The translations under genes were made by a program, and so were the position numbers. Below, piece by piece: positions 8,196 to 18,409 of a DNA stretch of 48,443 bases. Position 1 is the stretch's first letter. Every line of letters starts with the position of its first letter. The notes below the pieces were generated by a model. The model did not search any database. It saw only the letters and a program-made list of their open reading frames with translations, and was not told the DNA's origin. This stretch comes from Alistipes sp. (GTDB lineage Bacteria > Bacteroidota > Bacteroidia > Bacteroidales > Rikenellaceae), in contig JAGBXR010000021.1 in the NCBI GenBank assembly GCA_017629145.1, positions 1 through 48,443 of the forward strand, written 5' to 3'.

Positions 8196-8226
8196 CAAAG
8201 GTAGAGATTATTTTCGAACGTGCAAA
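8196..8226 (-). promoter_or_regulatory. Promoter of the ABC/GntR/DUF2807 operon
   Basis: On the minus strand TTTG (8223-8226) is followed by a 19-bp spacer and TACCTTTG (8196-8203), a full match to the Bacteroidota -33/-7 promoter. It lies about 98 bp upstream of the ATPase start, leaving room for a regulator site for the operon's own GntR protein. Confidence 0.7.
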
Positions 8227-8326
8227 TTTTTAATCATATTTTTTGTTGCTATATTCAGTTAATTCGTAATTTTATCATCGGATTTGTGGTGCATTCTTCT
8301 AGTCATAGAACCATAGGTTAAAATAG

Positions 8327-10390
<2,064 letters not shown>

Positions 10391-10396
10391 TATTAG

Positions 10397-10440
10397 AGGC
10401 TGGATTGAGGAGCTCCTTAGTCCAGCCTTATTATTAATAT
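10397..10440 (+). terminator. Terminator after gyrB
   Basis: Two 16-nt arms, 10397-10412 and 10413-10428, pair with two G-T wobbles around GGAGCTCC, followed by TATTATTAATAT. The T run is imperfect, so some read-through into udk is possible. Confidence 0.6.
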
Positions 10441-10459
10441 AATGTAATAGTAGGGAATT

Positions 10460-11080
10460 ATGAAGGTAACTGTTATTGGAGTTGCTGGCGGAACAGGCTC
10501 GGGCAAGTCAACACTCGTTAAGCAACTACAGGAGGCATTTCGCGATGAGGATGTGGCTACATTATGCCACGACTACTACTATAAGGCCCACTCGGAACTC
10601 ACGTACGAGGAGCGCACAAAACTCAATTATGACCACCCTGCTGCCTTTGATACCGATATGCTTGTTGAACATATTCGCGCGCTTAAGTCTAATGTTCCTA
10701 TCGAGCATCCTGTATATTCGTTTGTCGAGCATAACCGCACCGACGAGCGTGTCGTAGTAAAGCCTTCGCGCGTGATTATCGTTGACGGCATTCTCATTTT
10801 CGAAAACGAGGAGTTACGCAAGCTGATGGATATTAAAGTATTTGTTGATACTGATGCTGATATTCGTCTGTCACGCCGCATTTTACGCGATGTTTGCGAG
10901 CGTGGTCGTACGATGCATTCTGTCATTGAGCAGTACACTACAACGGTGAAGCCTATGCACGAGCAGTTCGTTGAGCCATCGAAGCGCTACGCCGATGTTA
11001 TCATCCCAGAGGGTGGCTTCAACTCGGTTGCTGTAAGAATGCTCATCCACAACATTCGCTCGATTATCGAGGGTGCGTAA
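10460..11080 (+). CDS. udk: Uridine kinase
   Basis: This 206-residue P-loop kinase phosphorylates uridine or cytidine in pyrimidine salvage. Walker A is GVAGGTGSGKSTLV. Other family marks are CHDYYYKAHSELTYEER and NYDHPAAFDTD in the substrate-binding region, VIIVDGILIFENEELR, and the lid RLSRRILRDVCERGR. Length matches the family. It stands 69 bp after gyrB and converges with the alcohol dehydrogenase gene, with a shared bidirectional terminator between them. Confidence 0.95.
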   Translation: MKVTVIGVAGGTGSGKSTLVKQLQEAFRDEDVATLCHDYYYKAHSELTYEERTKLNYDHPAAFDTDMLVEHIRALKSNVPIEHPVYSFVEHNRTDERVVVKPSRVIIVDGILIFENEELRKLMDIKVFVDTDADIRLSRRILRDVCERGRTMHSVIEQYTTTVKPMHEQFVEPSKRYADVIIPEGGFNSVAVRMLIHNIRSIIEGA

Positions 11081-11097
11081 TGCTGTGTGACAACACT

Positions 11098-11136
11098 AAA
11101 ATAGCGAGAAGATCTATTGGTCCTCTCGCTATTTTT
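11098..11136. terminator. Bidirectional terminator between udk and the alcohol dehydrogenase gene
   Basis: AAAATAGCGAGA pairs perfectly with TCTCGCTATTTT (12 bp, 14-nt loop), with A-tract and T-tract on opposite sides, so it can end transcripts from both convergent genes. Confidence 0.8.
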
Positions 11137-11157
11137 TATAGGCTATACGACTCCGTT

Positions 11158-12327
11158 CTAGAGTGACATTTCGTAGATACGCTCTACATCCTCTGGGGTA
11201 AGAGTCATAAAACCACGAATATCGCCATAGCGACACGCCTTGCGCGCCATCTCCGAGAGTTTCTCGCGACCAATGCCAACCTCCGTCAATGTGCGCTGCA
11301 AACCGAGTTCGTCGAAGAGGAAACGTTCAAGACGAGCGATGGCCTCACGTGCAATTTCCATAGAGGGAAGCGATGGGTCGATGTCGAAAACATTTACACC
11401 AAAAGATACGAATTTATCTACTCGCTCTTCACTCAAGCAATAGTTCATCCAGCGTGGTGTAAGTATCGCAAGACCAAGTCCGTGAGTTATATCGTAAATA
11501 GCCGAAAGCTCGTGCTCCATTGGATGACAGCTCCACGCCTTGCGCTTACCGCCATTCACAAAACCATTGATTGCCCACGACGATGCCCACATAAGGTTGG
11601 CGCGTGCTTCATAATCCTCGGGATTACGCACCGCAATTGGACCAAACTTAACAACCGTTTTCATCAAACCCTCCATCATTTTGTCGAGCATATATAGATC
11701 GTGCTGCGTAGTGAAGTATACCTCCATAATATGTGATAGAATATCGGCAGCACCACAAGCTGTCTGATATGGGCTTACTGAATATGTGAGCGTTGGATCG
11801 AGGAACGATATACGTGGCAATAATGGGCGTGCCAAACGGCCAAGCTTATCTTCGGTCTCGGGATTGGAAATAACACCTGCTGTATCCATCTCCGAACCAG
11901 TTGCTGCAAGTGTTAGAATTGTCACAATAGGTAACGCGCGCTCAATTGGCTTGGCATTAGCACCGAAAAACTCCCAAGCATCGTGCTCTACACAAGCACC
12001 AGCTGCCATAAATTTAGCGGCATCGATAGTTGAACCACCGCCTACGGCAAGGATTACATCGATGTTATGCTTCTTGCACAGTTCTACGCCACGACGTACC
12101 GAATCTATGCGTGGATTAGGCTCGATACCCGAAAGCTCAACAACCTCGAAACCACCTTCATTGAGCAGCGTTATAATCTTGTCATATAGGCCAATGCGCT
12201 TGATAGATCCACCGCCATATGCGAGAAGTACACGACGGCCAAAACGACCCAACTCCAAGCCCAAATTACCGAGCTGATCGCGACCAAAATACACCTTTAC
12301 GGGAATGTCGTAAACAAACGAGTTCAT
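11158..12327 (-). CDS. Iron-containing alcohol dehydrogenase (butanol dehydrogenase/YqhD-like)
   Basis: This 389-residue group III dehydrogenase has the NAD(P)-binding GGGSIKRIGLYD and GGGSTIDAAKFMA motifs. Metal-site histidines are in HIMEVYF, the HPMEHELS region and ITHGLGLAILTP. These enzymes reduce aldehydes to alcohols, or the reverse, with NAD(P)H; YqhD and BDH homologues detoxify or ferment aldehydes. Exact substrate and cofactor cannot be read with confidence. The gene is alone, with a TATCTTTG box at 12369-12376 that lies beside the nusB promoter. Confidence 0.92.
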   Translation of the reverse strand: MNSFVYDIPVKVYFGRDQLGNLGLELGRFGRRVLLAYGGGSIKRIGLYDKIITLLNEGGFEVVELSGIEPNPRIDSVRRGVELCKKHNIDVILAVGGGSTIDAAKFMAAGACVEHDAWEFFGANAKPIERALPIVTILTLAATGSEMDTAGVISNPETEDKLGRLARPLLPRISFLDPTLTYSVSPYQTACGAADILSHIMEVYFTTQHDLYMLDKMMEGLMKTVVKFGPIAVRNPEDYEARANLMWASSWAINGFVNGGKRKAWSCHPMEHELSAIYDITHGLGLAILTPRWMNYCLSEERVDKFVSFGVNVFDIDPSLPSMEIAREAIARLERFLFDELGLQRTLTEVGIGREKLSEMARKACRYGDIRGFMTLTPEDVERIYEMSL

Positions 12328-12368
12328 AGAGTAAATATTTATATTTAATTAATATCGTTATACAGATG

Positions 12369-12376
12369 CAAAGATA
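12369..12376 (-). promoter_or_regulatory. Promoter -7 box of the alcohol dehydrogenase gene
   Basis: The minus strand reads TATCTTTG, 42 bp upstream of the start codon. It lies only 12 bp from the divergent nusB -7 box, so the two promoters overlap. Confidence 0.6.
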
Positions 12377-12388
12377 GGATTTTTTTCG

Positions 12389-12396
12389 TATATTTG
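12389..12396 (+). promoter_or_regulatory. Promoter -7 box of nusB
   Basis: TATATTTG ends 26 bp before the nusB ATG at 12422. Its -33 region would fall on the divergent dehydrogenase promoter. Confidence 0.6.
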
Positions 12397-12421
12397 CCGC
12401 ACAATTTTAAGTTCATTAATT

Positions 12422-13357
12422 ATGTTGAGTAGAAGATTGCTCAGAATAAAGGTATTGAAGAGCCTTTATGCCCATCTTAAGTCTGATTCGACGAGCCTCA
12501 AGGCTTCGGAGAAGTATCTCATTGAATCTATAGACAAAGCCTACGACCTCTATTTCCAGATGCTCACGCTTATCGTTGATGTAGCGCGCTATGCAGAGGG
12601 CCGTCAGGAGGTTGCAAAGCAGAAGATGCTTGCTACGTATGAGGATTTGAATCCTAACCGTCGCTTCGTGGATAATGGCGTAGTACAGCTTCTTGCAACG
12701 TCGGATGCACTTGGCGACGAGGTTGCAAGCCGCAAACTTACCTGGTCGCGTCATCCCGACACTATCAAGGCTATCTACAACAACCTTGTAGAGACCGAGT
12801 TTTACAAAAACTATATGTCGGCTTCGACCAATACATTTGTAGACGATCGCAAGTTTGTGGAGGATTTCTATGCGTGGATCTCTGAAGATGAATTGCTCCA
12901 GGAGACTTTGGACGAGATGTCTATGTTGTGGAATGATGATCTCTGCTTCGTACTCTTTATGGTTGTTCGCACAGTATCGAACCTCAAGCGTAGCCATACC
13001 GACGTAAAACTCTTGCCTCAATTCAAGAGCGAGGAGGATTTGGAGTTCTCGAAGACATTGCTCATTAAGTCATTGGTGCAGTACGAGGAGCGTCAGGAGA
13101 TTGTAGACAAGTATACCAGCAACTGGGATGTTGAGCGTGTTGCCTTTATGGACAACCTGATTATCTCTGTGGCTGTTACCGAGCTTCTCAACTTCGACTC
13201 TATTCCTGTTAAGGTTACCCTAGACGAGTGGATTGATATAGCCAAGTATTACTCTTCACCTTCGAGCAGCAACTTTATCAATGGTGTGCTCGACCGTGCT
13301 GCTGCTGATCTTATCGCAAGCGGCGAGGTAACAAAGAGTGGTCGCGGTTTGCTCTAA
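12422..13357 (+). CDS. nusB: Transcription antitermination factor NusB with long N-terminal extension
   Basis: This 311-residue protein starts MLSRRLLRIKVLKSLYAH, as NusB does, but the canonical NusB core is in the C-terminal half (DNLIISVAVTELLNFDSIPVKVTLDEWIDIAKYYSSP, then NFINGVLDRAA). NusB works with NusE/S10 on boxA RNA during rRNA transcription. Single-domain NusB is about 140 residues; the longer form is common in Bacteroidota. The DUF1573 gene follows within about 20 bp, and yajC lies further downstream with its own promoter. Confidence 0.9.
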   Translation: MLSRRLLRIKVLKSLYAHLKSDSTSLKASEKYLIESIDKAYDLYFQMLTLIVDVARYAEGRQEVAKQKMLATYEDLNPNRRFVDNGVVQLLATSDALGDEVASRKLTWSRHPDTIKAIYNNLVETEFYKNYMSASTNTFVDDRKFVEDFYAWISEDELLQETLDEMSMLWNDDLCFVLFMVVRTVSNLKRSHTDVKLLPQFKSEEDLEFSKTLLIKSLVQYEERQEIVDKYTSNWDVERVAFMDNLIISVAVTELLNFDSIPVKVTLDEWIDIAKYYSSPSSSNFINGVLDRAAADLIASGEVTKSGRGLL

Positions 13358-13378
13358 CGATACACGCTTTTGGGTACT

Positions 13379-13828
13379 ATGTCGTCGCGCCGTCTAATTA
13401 CGTTTATATGCATAGCGGTTATACTGCTATTGTTGGCGTTCGCAGCAATACGCATTGCAGACGCGACATCATCGCAGGAGCAGAGAGAGGCTGAAGAGTT
13501 GCCTATTGAAGAGTTTTATCTTCGTAGAGATACAACTACCGAAGTGTTGGTCGATATGGGCGTAGTAAGCCGATCTACAACAGTTGGATACGACATAATA
13601 TTAACCAACTCTGCGGATACCACCCTGCTGCTGCTCGACTACGAGGCTACTTGTCGATGTGTCGGGATGGAACTTCCGCGCAAGCCTATTGCTCCCGGCG
13701 AGAGTGTCGTCGCAAAGCTATGGTTTGATTCGCGTGGCGAATGGGGCTCTATTGGCAATTATATTGCAGTAGGCACATCGCTTGCAGATGTCAACATTGC
13801 GGTGTGGATGAGCGCCGAAATAGAGTAA
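13379..13828 (+). CDS. DUF1573 family membrane-anchored protein
   Basis: This protein has about 149 residues from the ATG at 13379; an in-frame TTG lies 9 bp earlier. Residues about 5-24 are a signal anchor (LITFICIAVILLLLAFAA). The DUF1573 domain follows, recognisable by TTLLLLDYEATCRCVG and PIAPGESVVAKLWFDSRGEWG. The family has an immunoglobulin-like (ASPM/SPD-2-Hydin) fold and is abundant in Bacteroidota, with no settled function. It sits between nusB and yajC on the same strand, a common Bacteroidota neighbourhood. Confidence 0.85.
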   Translation: MSSRRLITFICIAVILLLLAFAAIRIADATSSQEQREAEELPIEEFYLRRDTTTEVLVDMGVVSRSTTVGYDIILTNSADTTLLLLDYEATCRCVGMELPRKPIAPGESVVAKLWFDSRGEWGSIGNYIAVGTSLADVNIAVWMSAEIE

Positions 13829-13861
13829 AAGGAGTAGTGTCCGCGTCGTATAGGCCAAAAG

Positions 13862-13892
13862 TTTGGCGATACAATAATATTTACTACCTTTG
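13862..13892 (+). promoter_or_regulatory. Promoter of yajC
   Basis: TTTG (13862-13865), a 19-bp spacer and TACCTTTG (13885-13892) match the Bacteroidota promoter exactly, 67 bp upstream of the yajC start. Confidence 0.75.
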
Positions 13893-13959
13893 CGTTTGAC
13901 TACATAGAAGGTAGTGCAGTAAATAGAGAAAATATACAAACAATTAATAACTAACGATT

Positions 13960-14319
13960 ATGAATTTACTTTTCGCACAGAGCGAGGCAGTTGTAGAGAC
14001 TGCAACACAGACCGTTGAGGGCGCTGCTCAGACACCTATGGGTGGTGGTATGAGCTTCTGGATTATGATCATTGCAATGATCGCTATTATGTACTTCTTT
14101 ATGTGGCGTCCAGAGTCAAAGCGTCGCAAGCAGATGCAGAACTTCAGAAACAACCTCAAGAAGGGTGACAAGATTATCACAGCTGGTGGTATCTACGGTG
14201 TTATCAAGGAGGTTCAGCCAACATCAGTATTGGTAGAGGTTGACAGCAACGTAACACTCCGCATCGACAAAAATATGATTGTTGGTGATCCAGCACAGGG
14301 TGTTGTAGAGAACAAGTAA
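13960..14319 (+). CDS. yajC: Sec translocase accessory subunit YajC
   Basis: This 119-residue protein has one membrane span (about residues 31-48, FWIMIIAMIAIMYFFMW) followed by the YajC signature RPESKRRKQMQNFRNNLKKGDKI, printed here in part, and a small cytoplasmic beta domain (GGIYGVIKEVQPTSVLVEV). YajC associates with SecDF in protein export. It has its own promoter and a strong terminator, so it is probably a single-gene unit. Confidence 0.95.
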   Translation: MNLLFAQSEAVVETATQTVEGAAQTPMGGGMSFWIMIIAMIAIMYFFMWRPESKRRKQMQNFRNNLKKGDKIITAGGIYGVIKEVQPTSVLVEVDSNVTLRIDKNMIVGDPAQGVVENK

Positions 14320-14336
14320 TCAACTGCATTCAAATT

Positions 14337-14381
14337 AAGGCATCCGATAAGCAAAAGTCGCGCTTATCGGATGCCTTTATT
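14337..14381 (+). terminator. Terminator after yajC
   Basis: AAGGCATCCGATAAGC pairs perfectly with GCTTATCGGATGCCTT (16 bp, 9-nt loop), followed by TATTGTTT. Confidence 0.85.
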
Positions 14382-14405
14382 GTTTAATTTAAACCAAGCA
14401 CAGAG

Positions 14406-15089
14406 ATGAAGAAGCTTATCCTTGCACTCCTTCTCGTCTGCTTCTGCGCAAGTGCTGCTATGGCCCAGGAGAGATATCTTGAAAACTACACAGCTATCAA
14501 GTTGCGTGGCGGTTACAACTCGTTTACAGGCGGCATCTTTGCTGCGACGTTTAATTTCGACTACGCCTGTGATGAATACTTTGCTTTCCGTTTCGGCGAG
14601 GAGTACGACTTCGAGGATCTAAGTAATACGGAGATTCGACCAGCGTACTTCTACGACTTCGATTTCGGCCGCTTCACGGTAGAGGCTCTTGGATACGTAT
14701 CTTTCGATAAGGATGTAATCGGTCTCGCATTTGGTGGCGGTCTTGGTCTCAATACTAAGTATGCGTGGGTTAACGTTGGTTACTACCACCGCACCTTCTA
14801 CTTCGAGGATGACAGCATCGTGAAGGAGCCAGTCAATATCTACTACGAACTTGGCGTGCGCTGTCTTCCAACTATTTAATCTTGGGATCTGGATTTCGCA
14901 GTTACCAATAGCCGCCTCGGCGATCTTGAGCGTCACTACCAGCCTACGTTGATGCTTACTGGTCGATGCTGGCTTATAAACGACCTCGGTATCGAGCTTG
15001 GTGTGCAGTATAAGCCTGCAGGAATATTCAAAAAGTCGAGCGATATCTATCAGATAGTAGGCACCGTAGGTGTTTCATATAGATGGTAG
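14406..15089 (+). pseudogene. Outer-membrane beta-barrel protein gene interrupted by an in-frame TAA
   Basis: The first part (14406-14879) encodes 157 residues: a signal peptide ending AMAQE, then alternating aromatic/glycine strands typical of small porin-like beta-barrels (LRGGYNSFTGGIFAATF, ALGYVSFDKDVIGLAFGGG). A TAA at 14877-14879 follows GVRCLPTI. The same frame then stays open for 69 more codons to a TAG at 15087-15089, giving plausible barrel strands (WDLDFAVTNSRLGDLERHYQ, DLGIELGVQYKPAGIF) and a closing GTVGVSYRW with C-terminal aromatic residue, the usual end of an outer-membrane barrel. This looks like one 227-codon gene with a nonsense codon. Sequencing error, strain-specific decay and read-through are all possible. 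Confidence 0.75.
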
Positions 15090-15169
15090 TCTTAACACGC
15101 TGTTAATCACTAATTTAATAATGTTTAACAACTGTGTTGCTTGATATAATCAGACTACACTGATTAATG

Positions 15170-15196
15170 AAAGCGTGACATTGCGTCACGCTTTTT
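15170..15196 (+). terminator. Terminator after the outer-membrane protein gene
   Basis: AAAGCGTGAC pairs with GTCACGCTTT (10 bp, 5-nt loop) followed by TTG. It lies about 80 bp after the distal TAG at 15089 rather than near the internal TAA, which supports the longer original gene. Confidence 0.75.
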
Positions 15197-15216
15197 GTCA
15201 TTTTGTCACATAAGGT

Positions 15217-15248
15217 TTTGGGGGTTCCCTTTTTTTTATGTATCTTTG
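15217..15248 (+). promoter_or_regulatory. Promoter of the HU-like/sigma-54 activator/lptE/secG group
   Basis: TTTG (15217-15220), a 20-bp spacer and TATCTTTG (15241-15248) form a strong Bacteroidota promoter 23 bp before the GTG start at 15272. Confidence 0.75.
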
Positions 15249-15271
15249 TGCGTTGTATATAGATATAGGTA

Positions 15272-16102
15272 GTGGAGCTTATTAAGAACATAATTATCGA
15301 ATACCTCAAGCACAATAAACGTCTTATTGTGCCTAAACTTGGTGCGTTCATCGTGAAGCAGCCTTCGGGTATCGTGCGCTTCTCGGAACTTATGCGTACC
15401 GACGACGGTGTTCTGCGTTCGCTACTTGTAGCCTATGGTATCAGCAGCATCGAGGCAAACGGAATGATTGACCGTATGGTCTTCGAAATTCGCCACGCAA
15501 TTACAGTCGGAGAGGAATTTACTATCGATGGTCTGGGTAAATTCCGTGGTGGAGATAACAACAACATACTTTTCCGTTGCGAACAGGAGCCTCTCAAGGT
15601 TGGTGGAAATATCAAGCCACCTATCGAGGCGCTAGTCCTTGCACAGCAGCGTCTGCGTCGCAGTGGTGTTCGCCCTGTACATATATCGTCGGCAGCTCAC
15701 TCTGCACCTCAAAGTAGAAGAGCTACGATAGAGGCCACACCTACGGAGACTTCTATAACCAAGCCTGACAACTATTTACGCGGCCTTAACTACGAAAAAA
15801 CTAAAGGTCGTAAGCGTAGCGAAGATTCGCGCGGTGGAGGCTCACGCAGTCGCAACAGAAGCCGAAGAAGGAATCGTGGTCGAATATTGCCTATAGCTGT
15901 GGTTGTTATTCTCCTTGCTGCAACGATTATTGGCGCGTGGTATTTGTGGCAACACTTCTTGGCAATACCTCAAAATATCGAACCTTTAGTGCCAGATAGT
16001 TCCACAAGCCTTCACAACGACATAGACAGCCTTGTGGCCGACTCTCTGATGATGGAGGCCGATACACTGGCTTTCGAACCTAACAACGACGTAATAGAGT
16101 AG
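15272..16102 (+). CDS. HU-like domain membrane protein
   Basis: This 276-residue protein starts with a GTG placed 23 bp after a strong promoter. Residues 1-110 resemble the paired HU/CCDC81-type domains (IIIEYLKHNKRLIVPKLGAF, then GEEFTIDGLGKFRG). A strongly basic stretch rich in Arg and Ser (about 180-203) leads to one membrane span (about 204-226, ILPIAVVVILLAATIIGAWY) and a short acidic tail. It shares its layout with the 2540-3451 protein but lacks a SPOR domain. It heads a group with the AAA+ activator, lptE, TPR and secG genes, 3 bp from the next start. Function unknown; the domain match is from pattern only. Confidence 0.75.
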   Translation: MELIKNIIIEYLKHNKRLIVPKLGAFIVKQPSGIVRFSELMRTDDGVLRSLLVAYGISSIEANGMIDRMVFEIRHAITVGEEFTIDGLGKFRGGDNNNILFRCEQEPLKVGGNIKPPIEALVLAQQRLRRSGVRPVHISSAAHSAPQSRRATIEATPTETSITKPDNYLRGLNYEKTKGRKRSEDSRGGGSRSRNRSRRRNRGRILPIAVVVILLAATIIGAWYLWQHFLAIPQNIEPLVPDSSTSLHNDIDSLVADSLMMEADTLAFEPNNDVIE

Positions 16103-16105
16103 CAT

Positions 16106-17338
16106 ATGACATCAACAACCGATCTCTTCTCTTTGAAGCAGCGCTTTGGCATTATTGGTAATGCCGAGGCACTAAATACTGCCTTGGAGACAGCTTTGCG
16201 CGTGGCTGCCACCGACCTCTCGGTGTTGGTTACGGGCGAGAGCGGTGTGGGTAAGGAGTTCTTCCCACAGGTCATCCATAGCCACTCATCGCGCAAGCAT
16301 AAGAAATATATTGCAGTAAACTGCGGTGCTATTCCCGAGGGTACTATCGACTCGGAGCTATTCGGTCACGAGAAGGGTTCATTTACTGGAGCTATCGATA
16401 GTCGTAAGGGATACTTCGAGGAGGCCGATGGAGGTACTATCTTCCTCGATGAGGTTGGCGAACTGCCTCTATCAACGCAGGTGCGTCTATTGCGTGTGTT
16501 GCAGACAGGCGAGTTTATGCGTGTCGGTTCAGCCAAGGTACAGAAAACCGATGTGCGTGTAGTTGCCGCTACGAACAACGATTTGTTGCGTGCCATTGCA
16601 GAGGGACGTTTCCGCGAGGACCTCTACTACAGACTCAATACTGTGCCCATTGTAGTTCCACCATTGCGTGAGCGTAAAGGTGATATATACTTGTTATTCC
16701 GCAAGTTTGCAAGCGACGTTGCTACACAGTATAAGATGCCGTCGATCACTCTTGACGAGGGTGCTATAGCACTTCTCGAGAGTTATCATTGGCGTGGTAA
16801 TATTCGCCAGCTGAAGAATGTAGCCGAGCAGATTTCGGCTGTGGAGCAGAGTCGTGTGATTACCTCGGAGATTCTTCGCCGCTACCTGCCTACGGAGAGT
16901 TATTCGATGCGTCTGTCGGGCGATGCTCAACGCGATAGTATGGGCGATATGGCCACCGAGCGAGAGCTACTGTACAAGATATTGTTCGATATGCGCAACG
17001 ATATAAACGACCTTAAACGTATGATGCGCGAGGCTATCGAGGGCGTTCCTACCCCATCGCCAGCACCAACAACCCATCGTGCCGATGTAGTAGGTCTGCT
17101 TCCCGAGCCACGAGAGATGAGTCACGATCGATACAGCTACGAAGAGGATCTGGTCGAGGTTGTCGATGACATCACGTCTCGCGAACTTACGAAGGAGGAC
17201 GTACAGCGTGAACAGATTGTCGAAGCACTGCGTCGCAACAACTATCGCCGTAAGGATGCAGCACGCGATTTGTTCATTTCGGAGCGTACGCTCTATCGCC
17301 GTATGAAGGCACTTGGTATTGATGATAACACAAAATAG
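16106..17338 (+). CDS. Sigma-54-type AAA+ transcriptional activator (Fis-type HTH)
   Basis: This 410-residue protein begins almost directly with the AAA+ sigma-54 interaction domain: Walker A GESGVGKE (residues 44-51), the GAFTGA loop as GSFTGA (91-96), Walker B GGTIFLDEVGELP, and the sensor REDLYYRLNTVPI. The C-terminus has a Fis-type HTH (VEALRRNNYRRKDAARDLFI, then SERTLYRRMKALGI). There is no receiver or GAF domain, so the sensing route is unknown. It lies between an HU-like gene and lptE; this placement beside lptE and secG recurs in Bacteroidota as far as I know. Targets are probably envelope genes, by inference. Confidence 0.9.
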   Translation: MTSTTDLFSLKQRFGIIGNAEALNTALETALRVAATDLSVLVTGESGVGKEFFPQVIHSHSSRKHKKYIAVNCGAIPEGTIDSELFGHEKGSFTGAIDSRKGYFEEADGGTIFLDEVGELPLSTQVRLLRVLQTGEFMRVGSAKVQKTDVRVVAATNNDLLRAIAEGRFREDLYYRLNTVPIVVPPLRERKGDIYLLFRKFASDVATQYKMPSITLDEGAIALLESYHWRGNIRQLKNVAEQISAVEQSRVITSEILRRYLPTESYSMRLSGDAQRDSMGDMATERELLYKILFDMRNDINDLKRMMREAIEGVPTPSPAPTTHRADVVGLLPEPREMSHDRYSYEEDLVEVVDDITSRELTKEDVQREQIVEALRRNNYRRKDAARDLFISERTLYRRMKALGIDDNTK

Positions 17339-17341
17339 TAT

Positions 17342-17872
17342 ATGAAACGATTATTTCAACTCGTTCTGATGGTCAGCGCTTCGCTTGCTCTGACACTCTT
17401 GTGTAACAGCTGTGGCTACAAGGTAACATACAACCTCTCGGGTGGTTCTATTCCCCCCGAAGCAAAGACCTTCTCGGTAGCCTACTTCCCGAATAATGCA
17501 CCAATGGTGGCACCTACGCTTAGCAACGTGCTCACTGAGGGTCTTCGCGATAAGTTCTCGCGTCAGACACGCTTGGAACAGGTCGAGGAGGGTGGCGATT
17601 TCGCATTCGAGGGCGAGATTACAAACTACACCTCAAACACCTCGTCGGTATCAAGTGGCGACTATGCGTTGCAAAACCGTCTCACGATCACGGTTAAGGT
17701 AAACTTCCAGAACGCCGTAGACCAGACTCTGTCGTTCAACAATAAGAGTTTCTCGTCATACGCCGATTACGATGCTTCGCAGCTTCTTATCGACGTTCAG
17801 GATCAGCTTATCGAGGAGATTGTTCAGGCGTTGGTTAACGATATCTATATGGCCGCTGCCGGCAACTGGTAA
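17342..17872 (+). CDS. lptE: LPS-assembly lipoprotein LptE
   Basis: This 176-residue protein has a signal sequence ending in a cysteine pair (LLCNSCGYK); Cys24 is the likely lipidation site. The mature part follows the LptE pattern of Bacteroidota: FSVAYFPNNAPMVAPTLSNV, LTEGLRDKF, FEGEITNYTSNTSSV and a C-terminal DQLIEEIVQALVNDIY. LptE plugs and helps assemble the LptD barrel, delivering lipopolysaccharide to the outer leaflet. It begins 3 bp after the activator gene and 3 bp before the TPR gene, so translation is probably coupled. Confidence 0.88.
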   Translation: MKRLFQLVLMVSASLALTLLCNSCGYKVTYNLSGGSIPPEAKTFSVAYFPNNAPMVAPTLSNVLTEGLRDKFSRQTRLEQVEEGGDFAFEGEITNYTSNTSSVSSGDYALQNRLTITVKVNFQNAVDQTLSFNNKSFSSYADYDASQLLIDVQDQLIEEIVQALVNDIYMAAAGNW

Positions 17873-17875
17873 GAG

Positions 17876-18364
17876 ATGATACTACGCAATATATATAATA
17901 AAGGTAAGGCTGCGGAGGATTCTTCGGCACTCGCCTCACTCAAGGAACGCTATCCTTGGTGGAATACCCCACGCCTTATGGCCGTACGAGCTAATGGCGA
18001 TGCAGAGGAGGTTACTGACAGACTCGTTGCTATGCTCCATCCCCAGGCTACGATTACTTTCGAGAGCATCGACCCAGCTATTATCACCCGCTTGAGCGAG
18101 GAAGATATCATCGATCGCTTCCTGCTGCGTGGCGACTACCGTATTGTTGCGGAAGATGGCGATGCTGACGATATATCTAAACTCGAAAATGAGGAGGATG
18201 AGGATATGGTGAGCGAAGAATTGGCGGAAATTTACGAAAAACAGGGGTTATACGACGAAGCTATCGCTACTTATCGCAAATTAAGTTTGCTAAATTCGGA
18301 AAAAAGTATTTACTTTGCGGAACTTATTGCGAAGATAGAGGCAATGAAGTGTGGAAAGAGATAA
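17876..18364 (+). CDS. Conserved TPR-like protein
   Basis: This 162-residue soluble protein has no signal peptide. An N-terminal region (YPWWNTPRLMAVRANGDAEE) is followed by an acidic stretch (KLENEEDEDMVSEE) and one clear TPR-like pair of helices (LAEIYEKQGLYDEAIATYRKL). I know of similar small TPR proteins between lptE and secG in Bacteroidota, without an assigned role. The tight spacing from lptE suggests cotranslation. A scaffolding role would be a guess. Confidence 0.75.
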   Translation: MILRNIYNKGKAAEDSSALASLKERYPWWNTPRLMAVRANGDAEEVTDRLVAMLHPQATITFESIDPAIITRLSEEDIIDRFLLRGDYRIVAEDGDADDISKLENEEDEDMVSEELAEIYEKQGLYDEAIATYRKLSLLNSEKSIYFAELIAKIEAMKCGKR

Positions 18365-18409
18365 ATATTGACTATATAACATATAGAGATTAATTAAATT
18401 TATAACGAT

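Noticed and set aside
12416-13021. 201-codon open frame antisense to nusB
   Set aside because: It lies fully within nusB, has no domain or plausible start region, and the codon bias of the sense gene explains the absence of stops.
14877-14879. Selenocysteine or other programmed recoding at the internal stop
   Set aside because: The codon is TAA, not TGA, and I see no downstream recoding structure; simple nonsense mutation is more economical.
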